Origin: an uncultured Glaciecola sp.
GTDB taxonomy: Bacteria; Pseudomonadota; Gammaproteobacteria; Enterobacterales; Alteromonadaceae
Length of the DNA stretch: 64,000 nucleotides
Direction: 5' to 3'
NCBI GenBank assembly: GCA_947496235.1
Contig: CANMCE010000003.1
Location: 186,001-250,000, forward strand
Of the stretch, positions 55,675 through 64,000 are shown piece after piece. Position 1 is the stretch's first letter; the number at the start of each line of letters is the position of its first letter. A model generated the notes under the pieces. That model had not been told where the DNA came from. It made no database searches and worked only from the letters and a program-made list of their open reading frames with translations. The translations under genes and the position numbers were made by a program.

Positions 55675-57738
55675 ATGAGACAGCTTTACTATCCCAAAGA
55701 GTTAAGTTGGTTAGCGTTTAATGAACGCGTATTACAAGAAGCGGCTGATGAAAACACCCCTGCAATTGAGCGGATCCGCTTTCTAGGTATTTACAGCAAC
55801 AATTTAGATGAATTTTATCGAGTACGAGTGGCCGACGTAAAACGTCAGATCACTATATTTCAAAACGAAGGGGATTTATTTCAAGCTGAACAATTTTCTG
55901 AATTACTTTACGAAATTCAACGTAAAGTAAAAAAACTGTCTGCCCGTTTTGATCAGTTGCACAAACAAGTCACTAAAGAACTGAAAAAATATAATATCCA
56001 TATTCTGACTCACACCCAATTGTCAGACCCACAAAAAGTATGGGTAAAAAATTATTTTCAACAAAATGTGCTGATGCATGTCGCTCCGATTTTATTGGAC
56101 AACAAAGTGCAGTTGCTGCAACGTCTTAATGATAGCTCGGTATATTTAGACGTTGCGCTAAATAGACCGGGAAAATCGCCGAAATACGCTGTGGTAGAAA
56201 TCCCAACGTCATCTATGTCGCGTTTTGTTGTTTTACCGTCAGATGAATCCAAAAAGAAAAAGCAAATTTTACTGATTGATGATGTAATAAAACTCTGTGT
56301 GGGTGATATTTTTAAAGGCTTCGTTAAATTTGAATCTACCGAAGCTTATTCCTTCAAAATTACCCGTGATGCCGAATATTCCATCAACGATGAAATTGAT
56401 GAAAGTTACGTTGAAAAAATGTCTGAGAGCATGAAACAGCGGTTAATCGCTGAGCCGGTGCGAATTATTCATGATGAGGGAATGCCGGTTGAAATGGTCA
56501 ATGATCTGCGAAAGCGATTGAAGATTTCGTCCATAGATACCATTCAGTCAGCCGGACACTATCGCAACTTTAAAGACTTTATTGGTTTCCCTAATCCTGG
56601 TCGGCATTATTTGGAACACACAAAATTGCCAGTGATTCGAAATAAAACCTTTACTCAACATGACACTGTGTTTGATGCTATTTCACAAAAAGACATCTTA
56701 CTGTATTACCCTTATCACGACTTTACCCATTTTACCGAATTTGTTCGTCAGGCTGCGTTTGACCCTCAAGTAAGACATATACGCTTGAATATTTATCGCG
56801 TGGCTTCTCATTCGCGCATCATTAGCTCTCTGGTGGATGCGGTAGACAATGGTAAAAAAGTGACTGTGGTAGTGGAATTGCGCGCGCGATTTGATGAAGA
56901 AAATAACATTGCCTGGTCAAAACGCATGACGGATGCTGGCGTAAAAGTTGTTCTAGGTAACCCGAATGTTAAAATTCACAGTAAACTTTGTATTGTGACC
57001 CGTGAAGAAAAAGGCCAGCTAAAACACTATGCTCACTTTGGTACTGGTAACTTTAACGAAAAAACCGCAAAAATTTATACAGATTTATCATTGTTTACTT
57101 GCGACGAAGAACTTACTCAAGAAGCGATTCAGGTATTTGACATTATTCAAAACCCGTACAAAAAAGTCAGGTTTAACCAATTGCAGGTATCTCCGGTTAA
57201 CGCCAGAAGCAAAATACAATCCCTGATTCGTCAAGAGATTCAGCGCTGTACCGAAGGTCACTTTGCGCAAATCACTCTTAAAGTGAACAATCTTGTGGAT
57301 AACGAATTGATCGATGATTTATACCGTGCTGGCCAATCTGGGGTAAAAGTACGCGCCATTGTTCGCGGCATGTGCAGCCTGATACCTGGGATTCCTGGCA
57401 TGAGTGAGAATATAGAAGTCATCAGTATAGTGGACAGATATCTAGAACATCCGAGAATTATGGTATTCGAAAATGGCGGCGACCCTCGCTACTACATATC
57501 TTCTGCCGACTGGATGACCCGTAATATGGATTATCGAATCGAGGTAGGATGTCCGGTCAAAGATCCTGATGCCAGAGCCATGATTGATACACTATTAGAC
57601 CTACAATTTAGAGATACTCTTAAGGCCAGGGTCATTGATGAGCATCAGACCAACGAATATGTCAAAAGAGGCAATAGAAAGAAACTGCGCTCACAGATTC
57701 AAATTCACCAATACCTGACCAAACTCGAAAGCGAATAA
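55675..57738 (+). CDS. ppk: Polyphosphate kinase 1
   Basis: PPK1 polymerises the gamma phosphate of ATP into polyphosphate. The 687-residue protein matches E. coli length (688). It opens with KELSWLAFNERVLQEA, and the phospholipase D-like catalytic half has the autophosphorylated His in NVKIHSKLCIVTREE with a second in LEHPRIMVFENGGDP; HFGTGNFNEKTAKIYTDLS is also present. A GAGG ribosome site precedes the ATG. It is followed by ppx after 3 bp. Confidence 0.97.
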   Translation: MRQLYYPKELSWLAFNERVLQEAADENTPAIERIRFLGIYSNNLDEFYRVRVADVKRQITIFQNEGDLFQAEQFSELLYEIQRKVKKLSARFDQLHKQVTKELKKYNIHILTHTQLSDPQKVWVKNYFQQNVLMHVAPILLDNKVQLLQRLNDSSVYLDVALNRPGKSPKYAVVEIPTSSMSRFVVLPSDESKKKKQILLIDDVIKLCVGDIFKGFVKFESTEAYSFKITRDAEYSINDEIDESYVEKMSESMKQRLIAEPVRIIHDEGMPVEMVNDLRKRLKISSIDTIQSAGHYRNFKDFIGFPNPGRHYLEHTKLPVIRNKTFTQHDTVFDAISQKDILLYYPYHDFTHFTEFVRQAAFDPQVRHIRLNIYRVASHSRIISSLVDAVDNGKKVTVVVELRARFDEENNIAWSKRMTDAGVKVVLGNPNVKIHSKLCIVTREEKGQLKHYAHFGTGNFNEKTAKIYTDLSLFTCDEELTQEAIQVFDIIQNPYKKVRFNQLQVSPVNARSKIQSLIRQEIQRCTEGHFAQITLKVNNLVDNELIDDLYRAGQSGVKVRAIVRGMCSLIPGIPGMSENIEVISIVDRYLEHPRIMVFENGGDPRYYISSADWMTRNMDYRIEVGCPVKDPDARAMIDTLLDLQFRDTLKARVIDEHQTNEYVKRGNRKKLRSQIQIHQYLTKLESE

Positions 57739-57741
57739 AAC

Positions 57742-59283
57742 ATGACGGACAATAACCTATATCAAGTATTTGAATCTGAAGATACCGAAGAGTATGAACA
57801 TTACGCTGCCCTTGATATAGGTTCCAACAGTTTTCATCTCGTGGTTGCTCGAGTTGTCCAGGGTGCATTGCAAGTTGTGAATAAAATCAAGCACAAGGTA
57901 CGACTAGCTGAAGGCTTAGACAACAATCAATACTTATCGCCAGAGTATATTGATAGAGGCGTGCAAACTTTGGCTTCAATGACACCAACATTAAGCGGTT
58001 TGCATCATACTAAAGTTAGGGTCGTTGCTACCCATACGCTTCGAAGAGCTCAAAATGCGAAAGCTTTTCAACGAGCTGCCAAGAAAGTCTTCCCCTACCC
58101 CATTGATATTATTGCGGGGGCAGAAGAAGCTCGACTTATTTACGTAGGTATTTCGTCGGGACTACAAGTGCTTCAACCGCGTTTGATATTTGATATTGGC
58201 GGTGGTTCAACCGAATTTGCTATAGGTACAAGTTTTACTCCGGACATATGCAAGAGTATTTCCATGGGCTGTGTTACCTATCAAAAACGCTTCTTTAAAT
58301 CCGGCATTATTACCCAAAAAGCCTGTGAACAGGCGATCACTATGGCTAGGCAGGATCTTGAATTAGCCGTTCGCAGTTTAAATAAACATAGCTGGGAGGT
58401 TATTTTTGCTAGTTCAGGTACTGCAAAAGCTATAGCGCAGGTCATTCATCCATCCGATACTGGCGAACCCGAAGAAGCGGTAAATCAACATGATTTACAA
58501 CTACTTTTAGCTCGTTGTATCGAAAAGGGCCACGCAGAGGCCTTAGATTTTGAGGGATTATCAGAAGAGAGAAAACCTGTATTTGCTTCGGGTTTATGCA
58601 TAATGTTGGCGATTTTCCAATCCTTGAGAATTGGCGAATACAAGTATGCAGCCAATGCGCTTAGAGAAGGTGTGTTATACGAACTACAACCCAAACAAAC
58701 GACACAGAATATCTGCCTGAGTACAGCGCAAAGTATGGCTAAGCGCTACCATGTTGATCCTCAGTACGCGCATAATGTGCTACAAACTTGCATGGCGTTG
58801 TACAACAAGGTTAAAGACGTGTGGGAAATCGATAGTGCAAATAACAGATTCATCCTTGGCTGGGCTAGCCTGCTACATGAAGTCGGTTTGCATATCAACT
58901 CTAAGGGAATCCACAAGCACTCTTCTTATATTTTAGCTAATTCTGACATGCCAGGCTTTCACCAAGAACAGCAACAAGTAATTGCAACCCTTGTAAAGTT
59001 CCATCGCAAGCGTATCAAGTTGAAAGAGTTTCCGGAGTTTGTTAACTATGACCGACTACGGTTGTACAAGCTATTGGCAATTTTAAGGATTGCACTTGTA
59101 TTTAATATTAATCGTACTGAATCTATAGTAACGGGCAATATTTTGGCCCGTGACGATCAAAATATCGAGTTAATTATTGAAAATTCCTTGTTAGAACAAC
59201 ATCCACTGTTGATGGTAGATTTGGAAAAAGAACAATCATATTTGGTGGACATCAATATAGATTTAGATATTACAGTGCAATAA
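57742..59283 (+). CDS. ppx: Exopolyphosphatase
   Basis: Ppx removes terminal phosphates from polyphosphate; the close relative GppA hydrolyses pppGpp. The 513-residue protein has the actin-like fold motifs YAALDIGSNSFHLVVARV and IFDIGGGSTEFAIG, a catalytic Glu in IAGAEEARLIY, and a C-terminal HD-like region (GWASLLHEVGLHINSKGIHKH split around 375-395). Its place directly after ppk supports Ppx rather than GppA. Confidence 0.94.
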   Translation: MTDNNLYQVFESEDTEEYEHYAALDIGSNSFHLVVARVVQGALQVVNKIKHKVRLAEGLDNNQYLSPEYIDRGVQTLASMTPTLSGLHHTKVRVVATHTLRRAQNAKAFQRAAKKVFPYPIDIIAGAEEARLIYVGISSGLQVLQPRLIFDIGGGSTEFAIGTSFTPDICKSISMGCVTYQKRFFKSGIITQKACEQAITMARQDLELAVRSLNKHSWEVIFASSGTAKAIAQVIHPSDTGEPEEAVNQHDLQLLLARCIEKGHAEALDFEGLSEERKPVFASGLCIMLAIFQSLRIGEYKYAANALREGVLYELQPKQTTQNICLSTAQSMAKRYHVDPQYAHNVLQTCMALYNKVKDVWEIDSANNRFILGWASLLHEVGLHINSKGIHKHSSYILANSDMPGFHQEQQQVIATLVKFHRKRIKLKEFPEFVNYDRLRLYKLLAILRIALVFNINRTESIVTGNILARDDQNIELIIENSLLEQHPLLMVDLEKEQSYLVDINIDLDITVQ

Positions 59284-59298
59284 CTTTGTAATAATATA

Positions 59299-59325
59299 CG
59301 AAGCGTTTCTAGTATCTAGAATTTC
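59299..59325. terminator. Possible weak bidirectional terminator after ppx
   Basis: TTCTAG (59307-59312) and CTAGAA (59316-59321) form a 6-bp hairpin with a TAT loop between the convergent ppx and PepSY-like genes. There is no real T-run, so efficiency is doubtful. Confidence 0.3.
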
Positions 59326-59326
59326 G

Positions 59327-59845
59327 TTAACTGGCAAAAAATACCACGCAAAGCATAAAGACAATACCTGCACCGGCAATCTTTAATCCGTTTTTATAGG
59401 GGGCAGCTCTTGGCAAAAACATTAAAAAAGCAGAGATAGAAAAAAACAGCAAACATGCACCGAAAGCTATATTTACATAGTAAATAGGGCTATTGGTAGT
59501 GGCTTTGTGTAATTTGACTAGTTTATCAAGCACTATCGGGTATTCTTTGCTAGTAACCCTTGCTTCTCCGGTTTGCTTGTTGTATTCACCATTTGCAAAA
59601 CGAATCGTCTGGTCGTCTTCCTCTATTACTCTAAATCCACGGATGCGTAACTGTTCACCTAAACTATTTGCATTTAGGTTTGTCTCTATTTGCCTAACAG
59701 AGGTTTGTTCAAACTTGAGAAAATCAGTTGTTCTAAAGATCAGCAAGGTGCCGCTAATGGCATAAACGCTCATTATTCCTGCTAGAAAAAAGCCTATCCA
59801 ACGGTGGTACTTTCTTATTGAATTGTGAAACTTTGGCGATGCCAT
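59327..59845 (-). CDS. PepSY-associated membrane protein
   Basis: A 172-residue protein with three predicted membrane helices (about 15-38, 120-142, 150-170) and a small periplasmic domain between the first two. The opening KYHRWIGFFLAGIMSVYAISG is the signature of PepSY-associated membrane proteins, and the middle domain (EQLRIRGFRVIEEDD onward) resembles a degenerate PepSY unit. Relatives occur near iron-uptake and flavin reductase genes, but none is seen here. The function is unknown. Confidence 0.72.
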   Translation of the reverse strand: MASPKFHNSIRKYHRWIGFFLAGIMSVYAISGTLLIFRTTDFLKFEQTSVRQIETNLNANSLGEQLRIRGFRVIEEDDQTIRFANGEYNKQTGEARVTSKEYPIVLDKLVKLHKATTNSPIYYVNIAFGACLLFFSISAFLMFLPRAAPYKNGLKIAGAGIVFMLCVVFFAS

Positions 59846-60072
59846 TTTGTATCTTTCCTAAACTAAAATTCTATATTACTCAATATTCTGCTGGAGTTTC
59901 TGTTATCAATACAGCTTGTTTACACAACTTTACATTTCTAAAATATGGGTTAACAGCTCTTGCTTCAATTGATTATCCTTATCTTCAATGGGTAAATTTA
60001 GGTAGCTGTTTTTTTGATGATGAGCTCTAAAATTTAAGAAGATCCTAGTTTTCAACCGGATGACACAGGGGG

Positions 60073-60099
60073 AAACCCTGATATTCATCAGGGTTTATT
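60073..60099 (-). terminator. Hairpin after fda
   Basis: AAACCCTGAT (60073-60082) and ATCAGGGTTT (60087-60096) form a 10-bp stem with loop ATTC, 17 bp past the fda stop. On the minus strand the stem ends in TTT then C residues, so the T-run is poor; on the plus strand it is followed by ATTTC. Confidence 0.6.
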
Positions 60100-60112
60100 T
60101 CATAACAGCTAA

Positions 60113-61018
60113 TTAAGTCGCTGACGCATCATAAATAGCTTGAATTGCAGCATCAATGGCGGCATTAAACTCATCATCAGATTGTTGCGCGCTTAATCCT
60201 TCAGTCAATGCCCGAGAGAATGACGCTATCATGCCATGGTTTTCAGATAATCGTTGATTGGCTACATCACGGCTATAACCACCGGATAGCGCCACAACTT
60301 TAACTACATTAGGATGTTCTATGCAGGGCACATAGAAATCAGCTTGTTCTGGTAGCGTAAGTTTAAGCATTACTAATTGATCACTTTCAAGCTTTGCAAG
60401 TTGTGCCATGATTTCATCGCGTAACAAAGCTTCAGCAGCCGCTTTTTGCGGGCTGTTAATGTCTACTTCAGGCTCAATAATAGGCACCATACCGGCGGCA
60501 ATAATCTGTTTACCGATTTCAAACTGTTGTTCGACAACTGCTTTTATCCCGTCTGCGTTATCCGTTTTGATTACCGAACGCATTTTGGTACCAAAAACAT
60601 TCTGTTTGCTGGCTTTTGCTAGAAGGTCATCCAAATCAGGAATAGGTTTCATGATTTGAACACCGTCGCTTTCTTCAGCTAAGCCTTTATCGACTTTTAA
60701 GAAAGGTACAACGTTTTTCTCTTCCCACAAATAAACCGCACTGTTTTTGCCTTCGATATCACGATCCAAAGTGTTTTCAAATAGAATAGCACCAAGTACT
60801 CGCTTACCATCAAATGCTGGGCTGGTAACAATGCGTGTACGCATCGCATGTACCTGATCAAACATTTCCTCATCGCCAGAATATTCACTTTCACTCACAC
60901 CGTATAGCTTAAGGGCTTTTGGCGTGCTACCACCGCTTTGATCCAAAGCAGCAATAAATCCAGTTTGTGAAGTAACTTTTTCCAGCATCTCCTTTAAAAC
61001 GGGGTTTTCATTTGACAT
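60113..61018 (-). CDS. fda: Class I fructose-bisphosphate aldolase
   Basis: This Schiff-base aldolase cleaves fructose-1,6-bisphosphate to two triose phosphates. The 301-residue protein resembles the Fda type of staphylococci: [50 protein letters not shown], the lysine in [12 protein letters not shown] and [14 protein letters not shown] all fit. The ATG at 61033 is in frame, but the one at 61018 has GGAG 9 bp before it and is preferred. It takes the place of the class II fbaA that follows pgk in E. coli. Confidence 0.93.
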   Translation of the reverse strand: MSNENPVLKEMLEKVTSQTGFIAALDQSGGSTPKALKLYGVSESEYSGDEEMFDQVHAMRTRIVTSPAFDGKRVLGAILFENTLDRDIEGKNSAVYLWEEKNVVPFLKVDKGLAEESDGVQIMKPIPDLDDLLAKASKQNVFGTKMRSVIKTDNADGIKAVVEQQFEIGKQIIAAGMVPIIEPEVDINSPQKAAAEALLRDEIMAQLAKLESDQLVMLKLTLPEQADFYVPCIEHPNVVKVVALSGGYSRDVANQRLSENHGMIASFSRALTEGLSAQQSDDEFNAAIDAAIQAIYDASAT

Positions 61019-61080
61019 TAGCAAGGGCTCCATTTTTTCTGTCGGTACAAATAACGTACATTTAAGTACAGCGTTGTTGT

Positions 61081-62256
61081 TTAATCGCGATCTAGGATCG
61101 CTACAGCGGGCAGGGTTTTACCTTCTAAAAATTCTAAGAAAGCACCACCACCTGTTGATATGTAAGATACCTTATCTGCAATATTAAATTTATCAACTGC
61201 GGCTAAAGTATCACCTCCACCGGCAATTGAAAAAGCATCACTTTCAGCAATTGCTCTAGCAATAATTTCAGTACCTTTTGCAAATTGATCGAATTCGAAT
61301 ACGCCTACAGGTCCGTTCCATACTATAGTACCTGCAGTTTTTAAAATGTTCGCTAAATATTCAGCAGATTCTGGACCTATATCAAAAATCATTTCATCAT
61401 CTGCTACTTGGTCAACCGCTTTGGTGGTTGCAACTGTGGTTTCGGAAAACTCTTTGCCCACGACAACATCTGTTGGTACAGGAATATCGCCACCTTTAGC
61501 TTGAGCTTGAGCCGTGAGCTTTTTCGCTTCATCCACTAAATCTTGTTCAAACAAAGATTTACCTACATTGTGACCTTGAGCTGCAATAAAAGTGTTGGCA
61601 ATTCCGCCGCCTACGATCAATTGATCTACCTTGTTAGCCAAACTTTCTAATACCGTCAGTTTGGTGCTGACTTTTGAGCCACCGACGATAGCAACCATGG
61701 GGCGAGCTGGGTTATCAAGCGCTTTACCTAATGCATCTAATTCGGCGGCAAGTAAAGGGCCAGCACAAGCATCTGGTGCAAACTTTGCGACGCCATGGGT
61801 ACTGGCTTGCGCTCTATGTGCGGTACCAAAGGCATCCATCACGAAGATATCGCATAAAGCAGCGTATTGTTTAGCTAATGCTTCATCGTCCTTTTTTTCA
61901 CCTGGATTAAAACGCACGTTCTCTAATAGAGTGACTTGCCCTGGCGCTGAATCAACGTTTGCACCATCAAGGTAATCTTTAACAAAGTTGACCTTTACAT
62001 TAAGGTGTTCAGACAAATAATCCGCGATAGGTGATAAGCTAAAACTTGCATCGTATTCACCTTCTGTAGGTCGACCTAGGTGAGACATTATTAACACGGC
62101 TGCACCTTTTTCCAGTGCTAACTTAATCGTCGGGAGAGATGCTCTAAGGCGTGCATCGGAGCCGATTTTTCCATCTTTGATAGGAACGTTCAGGTCTTGT
62201 CGAATGAGCACTCGTTTATTTTTAAGGTCTTTATCGCTCATTGAGGTAATCGGCAT
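61081..62256 (-). CDS. pgk: Phosphoglycerate kinase
   Basis: Pgk transfers phosphate between 1,3-bisphosphoglycerate and ADP. The 391-residue protein has the N-terminal substrate site [17 protein letters not shown], the loop [13 protein letters not shown], and the nucleotide-site [16 protein letters not shown] and [19 protein letters not shown] precedes the ATG. It lies 12 bp after epd and 62 bp before fda on the same strand, an operon order shared with other gammaproteobacteria. Confidence 0.98.
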   Translation of the reverse strand: MPITSMSDKDLKNKRVLIRQDLNVPIKDGKIGSDARLRASLPTIKLALEKGAAVLIMSHLGRPTEGEYDASFSLSPIADYLSEHLNVKVNFVKDYLDGANVDSAPGQVTLLENVRFNPGEKKDDEALAKQYAALCDIFVMDAFGTAHRAQASTHGVAKFAPDACAGPLLAAELDALGKALDNPARPMVAIVGGSKVSTKLTVLESLANKVDQLIVGGGIANTFIAAQGHNVGKSLFEQDLVDEAKKLTAQAQAKGGDIPVPTDVVVGKEFSETTVATTKAVDQVADDEMIFDIGPESAEYLANILKTAGTIVWNGPVGVFEFDQFAKGTEIIARAIAESDAFSIAGGGDTLAAVDKFNIADKVSYISTGGGAFLEFLEGKTLPAVAILDRD

Positions 62257-62268
62257 TTTTATCTCCTT

Positions 62269-63288
62269 TTAATCTGTATAATTTAATCTATGCATGTGTA
62301 GTGCGGTGTCTAGCATCCGGTTTGCGAAACCCCATTCATTATCGCACCACACTAATGTTTTTACTAAACGTTTATGACTCACTCTGGTCTGTGTGCCATC
62401 AACAATACATGAATGTGGATCATGATTAAAATCCACTGACACCAAGGGCAACTCAGTGTAATCCACAATGTTATCAGGGAAATGACATTGAGCGGCTTGC
62501 ACTGCTGCATTAACTTGCTGCACATTAACGTCAGATAACAAGCTAACACTTAAGTCCATCGCCGTAACGTTAATGGTCGGTACCCTCACCGCGATAGCTT
62601 CAAATTTGTTGGCAAACTTAGGTAAGATACGCTCAATTCCTCTGGCTAAACGAGTATCTACAGGAATGATAGATTGGCTAGCAGCTCGGGTCCTACGTAA
62701 ATCATCATGATAGGCATCTATGACCTGCTGATCATGCATTGAAGCATGTATGGTGGTAATAGTGCCACTTTCAATCCCAAAAGCATCATCCAAAATCTGT
62801 ATGATTGGCACAATACAGTTGGTGGTGCATGAACCATTGGACACCACTCTATCTTGAGCACTTAATTCATTATGATTGACACCAAAAACAATAGTTGCAT
62901 CCATATCATCCGAGCAGGGTTGCGAAAAAAGCACTTTTTTTGCGCCATTGGCAATGTGCATCAGAGCATTTTCTCTGGATGAATATACGCCAGTACATTC
63001 CAAAACAATATCCACATCATAAGCGCCCCAATTGATTTGACGAATATCTTTTTGATGCAATAAGTTGATTTTGTCTTGATTAACAATAAGACATTGATGC
63101 TCACTTTTTACCTTGGCAGAAAATCGGCCGTGGGCAGTGTCATATTGTAACAAGTGGGCAATGGCTTCAGGACGCGCAATTTCATTGATTGCGACTACTT
63201 TGACATGCTCTCTATAGTCTTGCTCATATAAAGCGCGGAGTACATTTCTCCCTATACGACCAAAACCATTGATTCCGATTTTAAGCAT
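62269..63288 (-). CDS. epd: Erythrose-4-phosphate dehydrogenase
   Basis: A GAPDH-fold enzyme of 339 residues, the same length as E. coli Epd, which oxidises erythrose 4-phosphate for pyridoxal phosphate synthesis. The NAD-binding start is [19 protein letters not shown]; the catalytic Cys lies in [13 protein letters not shown], with the His in [17 protein letters not shown]. The [18 protein letters not shown] stretch supports Epd rather than glycolytic GapA. It is the first gene of epd-pgk-fda; tktA, which precedes epd in E. coli, is absent. Confidence 0.9.
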   Translation of the reverse strand: MLKIGINGFGRIGRNVLRALYEQDYREHVKVVAINEIARPEAIAHLLQYDTAHGRFSAKVKSEHQCLIVNQDKINLLHQKDIRQINWGAYDVDIVLECTGVYSSRENALMHIANGAKKVLFSQPCSDDMDATIVFGVNHNELSAQDRVVSNGSCTTNCIVPIIQILDDAFGIESGTITTIHASMHDQQVIDAYHDDLRRTRAASQSIIPVDTRLARGIERILPKFANKFEAIAVRVPTINVTAMDLSVSLLSDVNVQQVNAAVQAAQCHFPDNIVDYTELPLVSVDFNHDPHSCIVDGTQTRVSHKRLVKTLVWCDNEWGFANRMLDTALHMHRLNYTD

Positions 63289-63592
63289 TCAACAACATCC
63301 AAAACTAAGATCTTGGCTAACCCAAGATTAAGAGACCGATATTGTGTACTAAGCGAATTCTATCTTCAATTATTTATTCTTGTAGTCCCTATTCGCAGAA
63401 TGAATATCGCTTGAAAGTAAGGGAAAAATTAATCACCGAAACAAACTAAAAATTCGAAATAGGTCTTATTAGAGCTTTTTTAAATAGACTTTTAGACGTC
63501 TAGAAGTAAATACTGGTAAAATTTTATTTTCCCCCCTACAATAGACGACTTAATCGTGTGAATGCTAAAGCTAAAACTTGCAGGGAAATTTT
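63289..63592. other. 304-bp divergent region between epd and metK
   Basis: It should hold promoters for the glycolytic operon on the minus strand and metK on the plus strand. The MetJ boxes and a candidate -10 for metK are described separately. No transketolase gene or small gene is seen. Confidence 0.6.
63486..63522 (+). promoter_or_regulatory. Tandem MetJ boxes and metK promoter
   Basis: Three adjacent 8-mers read AGACTTTT (63486-63493), AGACGTCT (63494-63501) and AGAAGTAA (63502-63509); the middle one equals the MetJ met-box consensus. A -10-like TAAAAT lies at 63517-63522, so MetJ binding would cover the -35 region. metK is a known MetJ target in enterobacteria. Confidence 0.8.
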
Positions 63593-64000
63593 ATGACGAC
63601 TCGTTTATTTACATCTGAATCTGTATCTGAGGGGCATCCGGATAAAATAGCGGATCAAATATCTGATGCCGTATTAGACGCTATTTTAAAAGTAGACCCT
63701 AAAGCCAGAGTGGCTTGCGAAACCTTTGTCAAAACAGGAATGGTTTTAGTAGGTGGTGAAATCAATACATCTGCGTGGGTAGACATTGAAGAACTCACTC
63801 GGAAAACAGTATTGGACATTGGATATGTGCATTCAGATATGGGATTTGACGGAGAGTCCTGTGCGGTTTTAAACGCCATAGGAAAACAGTCCGCCGATAT
63901 TAATCAAGGTGTCGACAGATCAGCGCCTGAAGAACAAGGCGCTGGCGATCAAGGCCTAATGTTCGGTTACGCGAGTAACGAAACTGATGTATTAATGCCT
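63593..64000 (+). CDS. metK: S-adenosylmethionine synthetase, 5' part only
   Basis: MetK makes S-adenosylmethionine from methionine and ATP. The window contains the first 136 codons of about 383. The start ATG has CAGGG 7 bp upstream. Visible motifs are [20 protein letters not shown] at the N terminus, [18 protein letters not shown], and [16 protein letters not shown] with the family hexapeptide GAGDQG. The frame is open to the right edge with no defect. Confidence 0.97.
   Translation, partial: MTTRLFTSESVSEGHPDKIADQISDAVLDAILKVDPKARVACETFVKTGMVLVGGEINTSAWVDIEELTRKTVLDIGYVHSDMGFDGESCAVLNAIGKQSADINQGVDRSAPEEQGAGDQGLMFGYASNETDVLMP

Noticed and set aside
59818-60030. Plus-strand frame of 70 codons upstream of the PepSY-like gene
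   Set aside because: It overlaps the start of that gene, has no ribosome site or recognisable protein features and lies in low-complexity AT-rich DNA.
1-64000. CRISPR arrays, insertion sequences, prophage genes, rRNA and tRNA genes
   Set aside because: No regularly spaced repeats, transposase, integrase or phage structural proteins, and no RNA gene signatures were seen on either strand.

Overview
The window is a chromosomal segment from a gammaproteobacterium of the order Alteromonadales, most likely an Alteromonadaceae member of the Glaciecola/Paraglaciecola type. The grounds are gene order, protein sequence, an AT-leaning base composition and a PrsK/PrsR two-component pair; genus is inference. 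The left half (about 1-36,400) matches the minute-2 region of Escherichia coli in gene order, with small losses and insertions. No rRNA, tRNA, CRISPR array, insertion sequence or prophage gene was recognised.

Layout. 1-4,712: aceE (cut by the left edge), pdhR with a PdhR operator, ampE, and divergent nadC. 4,740-7,730: type IV pilus genes pilA, pilC, pilD, each followed by a hairpin terminator, with no pilB. 7,800-11,340: an accessory insert holding an unknown small Cys-rich secreted protein and an ABC-2 exporter operon whose membrane-fusion lipoprotein gene carries an in-frame TAG and lacks a normal start codon. 11,550-14,090: coaE, zapD, yacG and an aspartoacylase-like gene. 14,080-36,375, all minus strand: mutT, secA, an M23 peptidase, lpxC, then the complete division and cell-wall (dcw) cluster from ftsZ back to mraZ.

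36,800-42,800: mixed accessory genes (lipoprotein, SapC-family protein, M19 dipeptidase lipoprotein, AsmA-like protein, alpha/beta hydrolase) with a pair of REP-like palindromes, then a peroxiredoxin-glutaredoxin hybrid. 42,841-48,395: PrsR, PrsK, a FabH-like ketosynthase and an OxyR-like regulator with both redox cysteines. 48,442-59,283: a phosphate block with a Pit transporter, phoU-pstB-pstA-pstC, and divergently gcvR-like, ppk and ppx. 59,327-63,288: a PepSY membrane protein and the glycolytic operon epd-pgk-fda, with a class I aldolase of the type known from staphylococci. The right edge cuts metK, which is preceded by tandem MetJ boxes.

Together these genes cover peptidoglycan precursor synthesis and septation, protein export, phosphate uptake and storage as polyphosphate, peroxide defence and central carbon metabolism. 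The points most worth checking are the interrupted HlyD-like gene, the absence of pilB and ampD from otherwise conserved neighbourhoods, the orphan PrsK/PrsR block lying between oxyR and the peroxidase gene, the palindrome in the secA leader, the secreted Cys-rich orphan and the Fda-type aldolase.
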